This document shows positions 26,077 through 35,401 of a stretch of 64,000 nt of DNA, piece after piece. A program made the position numbers and the translations under genes. Each line of letters starts with the position of its first letter. Within the stretch, counting starts at the first letter, position 1. The notes under the pieces are model-generated. The model had not been told where the DNA came from. It saw only the letters and a list, made by a program, of their open reading frames with translations, and made no database searches. This stretch comes from Oscarella lobularis (Eukaryota; Porifera; Homoscleromorpha; Homosclerophorida; Oscarellidae), in contig NC_089184.1 in the NCBI RefSeq assembly GCF_947507565.1, forward strand, positions 558,001 through 622,000. The letters are read 5' to 3'.

Positions 26077-27777
26077 ATGTTGCTCACGTCCGTTTTCTTA
26101 GTCATTGCTCTCGACGAAGTCGTCGCGTGGCCTTCGCCACTCGATTATCTTTATCCGCGTTGCGACAAATGTCTCGAGCTTGCCGGGAAGTTTACGAAAC
26201 TCGTCTACTCGCGGCCGGCGTTCGACGAAGTGCGTCCACACTTGATTTCGTTATGTGAAACCGCACTCGATCAAGGCGGCTGGCGAGGCGACGTAATCTG
26301 TCCGGGCCTAGTAGACGCGTATGGGCCGCCGTCCATATTCGTTTTGACCGAATTGTATCTGTCGCCGCTCGAAATATGCCGAAATTTGGAATTCTGCCCG
26401 AGAGAAAGAAACAGTAGTAAGGAACCAAGGCAATGTACGGCAAAACGACGTACCCCTGACCCAGAGCCCAAGTCGTCTTCAAATCGTACCACCGACTTGA
26501 TTCGCATACTTCATTTGACTGACATTCATCTGGATCACGAATACGCCGTCGGAACAGCTACAGATTGCGGTTATTTTATCTGTTGTCGCGCCGGCTTGCC
26601 CGGCAAGGGCGAAGCGGGCGCGTTCGGCGACTACTCGTGCGATCTGTCCACCTTTGCTCTCAATCATCTCGTCAATCATCTCCAAAGTCTGGATCCCCAG
26701 CCGGACTTTATCGTCTATACGGGTGATAATTCGCCTCACGACGTCTGGAAGCAGAATTCGGAGATGCTTGTTAATGCGACCGATTTTCTCGTCGATTATC
26801 TCTCCGCTCGTTTTCCCAATTTGATGATCTATCCGGCGTTGGGTAATCACGAATCGTTTCCGGCTAACTTCTACTATCCTCCCTTTGATCGAAATCTCAC
26901 GACGATTCTGTCTCGACTTTGGAAGAAGTGGATTGTCCGTTTGCCCGACGACGCAGCCGAGACGATAGAACTCGGCGGATACTATACACTGCTGTTGCGA
27001 GAGGGACTCCGTTTGATGGCAATCAATACCGATTTTGGCTATCAGCTCAACGTCTACACGCTTCTCAACAACGAGTCGTCCGTGTTTCGTCGTCAGCGCG
27101 AGTGGATGAACGAAACGCTGTACGCCGCTGAACAAAAAGGGGAAAAGGTGCTCATTCTCGGTCACATTCCACCGGGCATATTCACGACTATTGAATCGTA
27201 CGGCGAATTTTATGTGCCTCTGATTCAACGGTATCGAAGCGTGATTGTCGGCCAACTGTTTGGCCACACGCATCGCGATCACTTTGAAGTGGTGGGAAAC
27301 GAGTGCGATCTTTCTGGCGTTGTCTTCATCTCGCCTCCTGTTACAACATTCCTTAATGTTAATCCGTCTTACAGGATCTATCTCATGGATCCGTCGTCGT
27401 TTGAAATTATTGACTATGAACAGTATCACATTAACCTGACCGAAGCCAATCGACTAGCAAAAATGAACAGAGCCCAAGACGCCAAGTGGGTGAAATTGTA
27501 TGAAGCACAACAGGAGTATGGTCTACGAGACATGAGTCCGCGCTCGTGGTGGGATTTGTCTGAGAGGTAAGCCGTGACGAAGATTTGATTCTGGTGTTCT
27601 GCATTTTATTTTAGGATGCATTTCGATGAAGCTCTTATTGATAAGTTCTATGATAATTACTTCAGCCAAAGTGACGCTCCTCGATCGTGCAACCATTTCT
27701 GCAGAAAAAGCATAATCTGCGGCCTGCAGAGTGCTTCGAAATCTCATTACATTGACTGCATGGAGCGTATTTTTTGA
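26077..27777 (+). CDS. SMPD1: Acid sphingomyelinase (sphingomyelin phosphodiesterase 1)
   Basis: This lysosomal or secreted zinc phosphodiesterase hydrolyses sphingomyelin to ceramide. Two exons: 26077-27566 and 27615-27777. The chosen ATG gives MLLTSVFLVIALDEVVAWP, a signal peptide; the frame stays open upstream but without homology. A saposin-B domain with its cysteines follows (YPRCDKCLELAGKFT to GWRGDVICPGLVDAYGP), then the metallophosphoesterase with metal ligands in LTDIHLDHEY, YTGDNSPHDVW, LGNHE, ILGHIPPG and FGHTHRDHFEV. The C-terminal helical domain contains WVKLYEAQQEYG and ends YIDCMERIF with paired cysteines. Several N-glycosylation sites are present. It is complete. The start is about 120 bp from the likely UNC13 start on the other strand. 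Confidence 0.95.
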
Positions 27778-27878
27778 ATAATTTCACGCAATAAACGCAC
27801 ATCATCACATGATGTGAGCCTTTGATCTAATGGGGTGTTTAGTTTGCGTCACGTGAAGTGTAGTGTGACCAGTTCACG

Positions 27879-29488
27879 ATGTACTCAATTTGCCTCGTTC
27901 TTCTGGCTCTTTTGCTTACAAGCGCCGTCGGTTCCCCCGTCTATCCACTTTATGCCATTGATTCGTTTTTTATGCCATTGACAGATGACGACTACAAAGT
28001 CATGGCAAACGATTTTACCCACGTTCAGGGCTCTTATACAGCAGATGAACTGGAGCACTTCAAACAAGCAAATCCTCACTTTTCTCCAGTCTGGTATATC
28101 CAAACGGGAAAAGTGAGAGCGGACGTGCTGGAAAACGCCGGCCGTCTCAACGCCGCCTTTTATCTTACTGGCACACTCGGTGAAGATCTTGATTCGACGA
28201 CGACGACATTCACGTATCAGTCCATGCCAAAAGTAGCAATGCTGAAACCCAGCAATACAACAGACAACGTCAGCAGCCACAAAGGATACGTCACATTCAT
28301 TCGAATCGAAAACGAAATATTGAAGCTGGTGGACGTAAAGCAAACGAAATCCAACGAGAGCCAATTGACCGTTATCAGAGGTTTTGATAAAACGGAAGCA
28401 GCAAAACACAGCAAAGGAGCCAATGTATTTGCACCCGCCTACTCCGGATACAGTACGTACAGTAGACTATATAAGCCTTTTCGTATTTCTCACCGTGGCT
28501 ATTTCTAGGCTATCCAGGTGGTCCACAAGCGCTGACGTATATGCTGGACGCGACCCAACAGCTTGCCGTGGACGTGCTCGTTAATCACACAGTGACAGGC
28601 GTTCGCATGGGCTACGCCGGCTCCTGGTTCGACTGCTTCAGCTCGCGACCGTTTCAACCTGTTGACATGGCTGGAAATTCGGCGAAAATGTGGAATTTCG
28701 CCAAGAACGAGATATTTAATCAGTCTGACTACATCGTAGTTCAGCGGGAACGACTCAAGGAGGTGTTCGAGCAATCGATAAAGGTCCTCGGCCACAAACC
28801 GGTCATATTGGCGAACAACGCTTTCTGCTACTTCACAGGCAACTGCAAGCTACTCTTAGAAAAGTCCCCCGGATTTTTTCCACTTGACGGCTATAGCATA
28901 GAAGGCTTCAGCGGACACGAGGATACGACTGATCCGGTTAACGGCTGCGACGCGACCAAACTGAGCCTTCGCTATCCAGCAATTGACGAATGGACTCGAA
29001 ACGTTGAAATATTGATGAACGCTGCGCAGAATAATCTCGCTGCCTTTCCCATGATTGCCCAAGCCGGATGCAAGTCCGTGTACTTGGAAATCGTCGGAGG
29101 TGAAAAACCGGAAATTCGCGATAAATTTGAAAATTTCGGCTATGGGAGTTATTTGATGGGCATCGAGAACCCTGATGGACCAACTCGGTTTGGTATTCCG
29201 GCGTTCTATCGCAATGGAACGAGACGCTACGCCTACGTTCATCCACGATACAGTTTGGAAATAGGAACGCCTCAGAAGAGTGCTCAAAATGTGAGCAAAT
29301 ACCAAGTTGCAGGACACTCGTCCTACCTACGACCGTTTTCCGGAGGAATCGTTGTAGTGAATCCTTCAAATCAGACAGATTCACAGCTGGACTTGGGCGG
29401 ATCTTTCTACGATCCTGTGAGTAAGAAGAAGACTTCTACGTTGGTGCCAGAAGCACAGACAGGCCATATACTTGTAAAAGACGTTTGA
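27879..29488 (+). CDS. Secreted protein of unknown function, glycoside-hydrolase-like
   Basis: Two exons (27879-28452, 28509-29488; junction in phase 1) encode about 517 residues. A clear signal peptide (MYSICLVLLALLLTSAVG) is followed by a large domain rich in aromatic and Asp/Glu residues, with segments such as HFSPVWYIQTG, GYAGSWFDCFSS, MAGNSAKMWNF, FPLDGYSIEGFSGHED and YLEIVGGEKPE. Many Asn-X-Ser/Thr sites (SNTT, LVNHTV, IFNQSD, VNPSNQTDS) suggest an extracellular or lysosomal glycoprotein. Alternating strand and helix spacing with scattered Asp/Glu pairs recalls uncharacterised TIM-barrel glycosidases, but I cannot name a family or catalytic pair. It starts 101 bp after the SMPD1 stop on the same strand. 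Confidence 0.75.
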
Positions 29489-29521
29489 TGGGAGTAGCTA
29501 AGCGTACGCATCGCCTAGAGC

Positions 29522-29848
29522 TTGCTTGTATGCATGCCACGTGCAGAAAAGGGGTCCCGTTTGTGTTTACCTTCTCATTCGCGCTCTTTCTCTTGCCTGT
29601 ACGAACGTGACGACGTAGAATCGGCGAAAGAACCGGCTGTTTACGATCATGTCAGCGTCGGCCGTCGAGATTCGAAGCTACGGGAACTTTTTCAAGCGCG
29701 CGAATGGCCCTGTAGAGAAAAAGAAATGTGTCGAAACGTTAATCGGAACACGAAAATGCAGTCAGTATCCATCGACGACCACGAGGAGTCCCCCATTATT
29801 CTAGCGCCAAAATCAGCGACAGTACGATACCGCATTAATTCCGAATAA
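29522..29848 (+). other. Weak coding-like open frame
   Basis: A 108-codon open frame with hydrophilic, gene-like composition in its second half (YDHVSVGRRDSKLRELFQ; MQSVSIDDHEESPIILAP). It runs into the minisatellite at its 3' end. An inner ATG near 29758 could begin an exon of a gene continuing past the repeat, but no donor in the right phase was found. No family is recognised. Confidence 0.25.
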
Positions 29849-30722
29849 ATGCCGAATTAATTCCGAATAAATGCCGAATTAATTCCGAATAAATGCCAAA
29901 TTAATTCCGAATAAATACCAAATTAATTCCGAATAAATGCCAAATTAATTCCGAATAAGTGCCGAATTAATTCCGAATAAATTCCAAATTAATTCCGAAT
30001 AAATACTGAATTAATTCCGAATAAATGCCGAATTAATTCCGAATAAATGCCGAATTAATTCCGAATAAATGTCGCATTAATTCCGAATAAATGCCGAATT
30101 AATTCCGAATAAATGCCGAATTAATTCCGAATAAATGCCGAATTAATTCCGAATAAATGTCACATTAATTCCGAATAAATGCCGAAAAAATTCCGAATTA
30201 ATTCCGAATTAATTCCGAATAAATGTCGCATTAATTCCGAATAAATGCCGTATTAATTCCGAATAAATGCCGAATTAATTCCGAATAAATGCCGAATTAA
30301 TTCCGAATAAATGCCGAATTAATTCCGAATAAATTCAGAATAAATGCCGAATTAATTCCGAATAAATGCCGAATTAATTCAGAATAAATGCCGAATTAAT
30401 TCCGAATAAATGTCGCATTAATTCAGAATAAATTCCGAATAAATTCCGAATAAATGCCGAATTAATTCCGAATAAATGCTGAATTAATTCCGAATAAATG
30501 CCGAATTAATTCCGAATAAATGTCGGATTAATTCCGAATAAATGCCGAATTAATTCCGAATAAATGCCGAATTAATTCCGAATAAATGTCGCATTAATTC
30601 CGAATAAATGCCGAATTAATTCCGAATAAATGTCGCATTAATTCCGAATAAATGCCGAATTAATTCCGAATAAATGTCGCATTAATTCCGAATAAATGCC
30701 GAATTAATTCCGAATAAATGCC
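29836..30722. repeat. AT-rich minisatellite, about 40 copies of a 22-bp unit built from two 11-mers
   Basis: The repeat unit is ATTAATTCCGA followed by ATAAATGCCGA, so each 22-bp unit is a diverged pair of 11-bp monomers. Copies differ by point changes (TGCCGA, TGTCGC, TGCCAA, TTCAGA) and a few single-monomer slips (near 30190-30215 and 30425-30450). About 890 bp are occupied. The array is tightly bounded and lies between weak coding-like segments. It is probably a slippage-generated satellite and may be intronic. TTAATTAA-like motifs recur, but there is no sign of a transposon. Confidence 0.95.
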
Positions 30723-30736
30723 GTTCTCGATCCTAG

Positions 30737-30946
30737 GCCGCACCGTCGTGGTTGAGCCTATGATGCTATTGCTCGCTCTCAAACATTTTTGGGCTCCCAA
30801 GCGTTCGAACCTCCTCGCGGTGCAGCCTGGATTGCGCCAATACGAGCGCAAGACAAAACGGTAAGTACCCGGACAGATCTTCTCTTTTTAGGTCTTTTCT
30901 CGACAGAAGAAGCGTCGATGCGAAAATTCAAGATGTCGGACAGTAG
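30737..30946 (+). other. Possible two-exon gene fragment (membrane-transporter N-terminus-like)
   Basis: An acceptor (CGATCCTAG) at 30736 opens a frame RTVVVEPMMLLLALKHFWAP ending at a strong donor, GTAAGT at 30861. An acceptor at 30891 then continues for 17 codons (FLDRRSVDAKIQDVGQ) to TAG at 30946. The EPMMLLLAL segment resembles the first membrane helix of SLC46-type major facilitators, yet nothing further of such a transporter follows. It may be a decayed 5' fragment, a short real gene, or chance. Confidence 0.25.
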
Positions 30947-31063
30947 ACGAAGACAACGGAACGCATGGAGGTTTTTATAATGAACGCATGTATGTATACA
31001 TATAAGACATCGCTAAATTAGCACGGTCTGTACAGTGCACACACTAAACGAACCTTCGCACGA

Positions 31064-31545
31064 TCACTGCTCATAACCGTCGTAAAACTTGGACAGAAAG
31101 TCTCTTTTCGGCGGCGCTTCGCTCTCGCGAAAGTACCGCATGACGTGAGTCTTTTGCTTCCACACGTTGTGAGTCTCCTCCAATTCCATTTTACCCTACG
31201 AAAACGCTCTCGTGCAACGTAAAACGAAATAGAAATCGCTCTCGCCTTGACAACGAGCATGTCGATAACGCGAGGATCTCTAACGTGGCTGTTCCTCACG
31301 AATTCCTCTCTTAGACGATGTCTGGCCATCCTAACAGGCATGTCCAAAGCGTACGTCTCTATCATGTGCGGAATCTGCTCAAAAAGAGACGGTTTGCCGT
31401 GCGAAAACGTTCGAATAAAAAGAGACCCCACCTCACGATACCAAGCTCGATACAAATTCAGCGCTCTGCGTCTCGCTTCGGCAAACGTGGCCGACAGAAT
31501 CGGCTTCGCCTGCGTCCGAGCAGCAGAAGCGGCAGTGGATGCCAT
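31064..31545 (-). CDS. NDUFA6: NADH dehydrogenase (complex I) alpha subcomplex subunit 6, LYR protein
   Basis: This accessory subunit of mitochondrial complex I binds acyl carrier protein through its LYR motif. From the ATG at 31545: [20 protein letters not shown], then LYRAWYRE (LYR motif), an intron, [18 protein letters not shown], the conserved [14 protein letters not shown], an intron, [20 protein letters not shown] and a tail close to the animal consensus ([10 protein letters not shown]). The length of about 125 residues fits the family. The second intron appears to use a GC donor (CAAG|GCGAGA), because no GT site restores the conserved VVK-GKMELEE join. The start codon lies 35 bp from that of CNOT10 on the opposite strand. 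Confidence 0.95.
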
Positions 31546-31580
31546 GGCACACACACAGCGTAGCGCACGCCTCGAGAAAA

Positions 31581-34567
31581 ATGGATACGAGTAACGTCGT
31601 TTATCCGTCTTCCGAAGACGACCGCGAGCGAAATCTGGCAGCCAAAGCATACGCGGAGTTTGAGGGAAAAAACTACTCAAACGCGGTGACGTGCCTGCTT
31701 CGCTTGGCGCAGTTTCGTCAGCTCGATCCGCGCGTTATGCACAATAACGCCGTCGCCTCCTACTACAACGGTGGCCTGAAGAAAACAGACGACTTTCTCA
31801 AGGGAATGCGAAGCGTAGAGACCCAAGTAAGACAGCTAAAAAGTGAGACCGAAGCGAAAGACAATCCGAGACGCTTCAGCTGGAAAAATGCGCCGCTGAC
31901 ACTGATGACGAAGTTCTCGACGTCGAAAGAGCCGTTATAGTATATAACCAAGCTCTCGTGCAGTATCACGTAATTAGGAAATGGTCGTGTTGGGGAGACT
32001 TTGATTACTAGGCGCTTGCTTCTAGACTCGTCAGTATCGAAAGGCTTTGTCTAAGTTGGAGTCTCTGTTTAAGGTTATAGAGCCATTGGGTAGGCGAAAG
32101 AGAGACTCCTCGCGAGGGGACGTGATTTTGGGAGTGGCTTTCTTTAGTGGAGGAACGTTTGGGTCGAAGGATTTGTTTCCTGTTGATTGAGATATATCTT
32201 AGATTGTATCAGGTGGGAGAGAAGACTTCAATATAATAATGCTATTTGCTGTTTGTGTATAGAATGAATCTGCCAGTAAAATGATTGCGTACGTTGAGAA
32301 GACGGTTACCGGTGCAAAATCTGGAGAAAAAGACGTAGGTCCCACTCAAAACGTTGTACACTAGTTGTATGCGTGCATAGGCAGAGGGATTTCTCCCGGA
32401 TCCTTCAAGTTTTCATCAGAAGACGCATATGGAAAACCTTCCTCTTTTATATCAGGTTACGAAATTCATCAATGACTTTCTCTCTCTAACTTTTTTTGCA
32501 GTACAAGGCTCGTCTCAGTCTGGCTCTTCGTAGCATGAAAGCGTGCAAACGAGATCTCAAATTGCTGATGGACTCAACAGGAGGAGGCAACCAAGTGCAG
32601 CACTTCTTGAGCCCCGCGCTTTCTCTATATTTTTTTGCTCTCTCTCTCCCCCCCTAGTTTCCGCTACCTCTCTACCTCAAGGCTCAGCTCGAGTTCGTGC
32701 GACAGAACTATCGCAAATCGACGCGTCTTCTCAATTCGGCGCCCCGTTCGCCCGCCGTTTTGCCGAGCGGCGAAAGCCTTCTCTCGATCTATTTCAACAA
32801 CTTGGGCTGCATTCACGCATCGATGAAAAAGCACAATCTCGCCGCATACTATTTCCGACAGAGTCTCGTTGAGAACGATCGCGCTCTCGCCTCATTCGCC
32901 CCAATGTCCAGAGGTCAGAACAATTTATATCTCTTTCTTTTTTTTGACGGTTTTTTTTGCAGCTGCTCGTCTCACGGGTCGTCCGCTGACCTGTCTCGGA
33001 CTGAATCGTCGCTACGAGTTGCTCTATAATCTCGGCAGTCAATTGCTTCACTGCGGAGACCCCGTCGAAGCGTTTGATTGTCTTCTCGAGGCCGTGCAGG
33101 TGTTTCACACGAATTCGAGGCTCTGGCTTCGTTTGGCCGAGTGCTGCATTCGAGCTATACAAAAAGTGATGTTATAGAGGAGGTAAACCATTGGACATAT
33201 GTGATTGTTCTTTAAATCTGTCAGGACGAAAATGTGACAATCGGTTCCCGAGCGGATGGGTACAAGAGCAAAGTGATTCAGTCCATTATTGGCTCTGGTC
33301 TTCATCAGAAAGTCATCGTTGCTTCCTATTCGCAGGACAAATCTACTAGGTCCTTGACGAAAAGGGTAATCGCCTGTCTTTCGTTTTGATGTTCTGTATT
33401 AGCGCTCATGGTCACGGGGCTGCTATGCCTACGCTGTCTTTGGAATTCGCGAATATTTGTCTTCGCAATGCGTGGCAGTTGTTGCCTCGTGAGCGCGACG
33501 GTGCCGCCGAATCGGCCGAACAGGGAGGAGCTGCGAATGGAGCTAGGTAAAAGTCAATGAACTCTGGCTGTTGCAGCGTTGATTTTGTGCTCTCGTTCTC
33601 AGTGAAGTCTACCCTTCAGTGCATTCGATTCCTCCAATTAAGTTCAGTGAAGTTCCCAGTCTGAAGTAAGAGTGATTATACTGTCTTGTGGACGTACTGT
33701 GATTGGGTGGCTGGGTAGGTGCTCTATTCTCGCCTGCAGTGCGTTTATTTCTTTGTGCTTGGGCGATTACGTCATGGCTCTTGAGTACGGAACTCAGCTT
33801 CTTGCCAGGGCAAATCTTTCAGGATTAGAAAAGTAAGCGAGATTCTGCTTGAGGAATAGGAATTCCGTAGGCGTCGTTTTTTGCAGTCTCCTGGGTCATC
33901 TGTACGTGGCTGAAGCACTGATAAATTTGGGGAGGCTTCAAGATGCTTTGCAACATTTGTCTATGGAAATTGCCTCAAATTTCAACCTTTCATCAACAGA
34001 TGGTATGTTCTTCTCTTTGAGCATTTCTTTGGTATTTATCTTCTTTAGATAAAGCAAGTAGTTCAGGTCCAGCTTCTGGAAAACCAGCAAGCGACCCAAA
34101 GAAAGAAGAGGGTAGAGGCACTAGTTCGGATATATATATTTGGTAACCAGTCATTTCTAGTCGTCTGTCTTCTTCCTGGTTGCACAATGACCTGGAATGC
34201 AGGGTCAGCTAAGGCTATTCTATTTATTAATCTAGCTGTTGCATACACGATGAGAAAAGAGTACGATAAAGCCAGAAAGGCATTACAGCAGGTTAGCTAG
34301 TGTCTCCCCAATAGAAATAACCATTGACCAGAAGTTTTATGTTTGGCAGGCAAGTTCTTCTGTAAGAGGACAAGATCTTCCTCCTCAAGGCGTCCTCTTG
34401 GCTGTTTTTCTCGAGCTTCAAGCAGGTACGTCTTACGCTGTATGGCGTTGATTATTTTTAATTGTGCTCTCAAAGGAAACGTATCATCTGTACTCCATCT
34501 TTTGAAGAGGAATCAGACGGGCATGGCCGGAAGATCGGGCGATAGAGGAAACAAGAAAAAACGATGA
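31581..34567 (+). CDS. CNOT10: CCR4-NOT transcription complex subunit 10
   Basis: A TPR-rich scaffold subunit of the CCR4-NOT deadenylase that pairs with CNOT11. It starts [18 protein letters not shown]; helical repeats follow in about 13 exons. Recognisable blocks are [36 protein letters not shown] (residues shared with the human NNLGCIH block), [80 protein letters not shown] and [20 protein letters not shown]. It ends LLKRNQTG plus a basic tail. One short intron lies inside the Ser/Pro-rich stretch near 32.6 kb. It is complete. Confidence 0.93.
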
Positions 34568-34693
34568 AGTCACTTGAAACTGGCATTTGTTGTTGATCGC
34601 TCTACGTATCAGAGAATGCCACGTGTAATCCCGCTTGATTCGATTAGTCTCTCCTGCTATTGTCTTAGTAGTGCGCTAACTTACTCAACGAAG

Positions 34694-35317
34694 ATGTTGA
34701 CTTTCGCTTTCGTTCTCGTCCTTCTTTCGTCTTCTCTATGCAAGGAAGTGACGAAGGAAAAAGAGGCAGACTTCGGCGAAATGTTGGGCGCTTTCTCGAA
34801 GCTAATGGGCGCCATGGAAGGCGGAGAAGGCTGCAAATACAAATGCAAAAACGGTGAGCGCTCTCTTGCCTTCTCTCTCTCTCTCTCCCAACGACATTCC
34901 CATCGTCCCAGGAAACAATCCAATGCCGCGACCCGATCACAAACCGACGAGCAACGGATGCGGATCGTCTGGGATCACGGTAATCCTTCGATCGCACGCG
35001 CGTGGCGACATCGATGACGTGTCTCTTTGTTCTAGGTCAATACGAAAGGATTTCCCGGTCTGGAGAAGTGCTGCGACACGCACGACTACTGCTACGACAC
35101 GTGCGGTGAAAATCGAAACGACTGCGACGGCACATTCGAGCGCTGCATGACCGATTACTGCGACGATCGCGTCGCAATTACCGACGAATCGCGTCGCGAG
35201 GAGTGCCAACGCCTCGCCAACGTGATGGGCGCGGGCGTGTCGGGATTCGGATGCCAAGCCTATCTCGAATCGCAAGCCGGAGCGTGCAATTGCTCGGACA
35301 AAAAGGGAGATCTGTGA
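34694..35317 (+). CDS. Group XII secreted phospholipase A2-like protein
   Basis: Three exons (34694-34853, 34912-34979, 35036-35317) encode about 169 residues. A signal peptide (MLTFAFVLVLLSSSLC) leads to a short linker and the group XII cysteine framework: GCKYKCKNG, PRPDHKPTSNGCGSSG, then KCCDTHDYCYDTCG with the His-Asp catalytic pair and the typical NDCDGTFERCM, ending GFGCQAYLESQAGACNC. The calcium-loop glycine pattern matches PLA2G12A/B rather than venom or pancreatic groups. The active-site His is present (group XIIB has Leu there), so calcium-dependent phospholipase activity is plausible. It starts 126 bp after the CNOT10 stop. Confidence 0.9.
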
Positions 35318-35401
35318 CGAAAAAAAATTGCAGCCGGACACGCCCCCATTTTTAAAAAAAAAGTAAGTGTAGGAAAGAAAAAGAAAAAAAGGCGATGTCG
35401 C

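Noticed and set aside
26479-27429. 316-codon minus-strand frame opposite acid sphingomyelinase
   Set aside because: Antisense shadow of a well-conserved exon; no recognisable motifs or start context.
29836-30722. CRISPR-like or transposon-derived repeat array
   Set aside because: Units are contiguous with no spacers, and there are no terminal repeats or coding sequence; it is a plain minisatellite in eukaryotic DNA.
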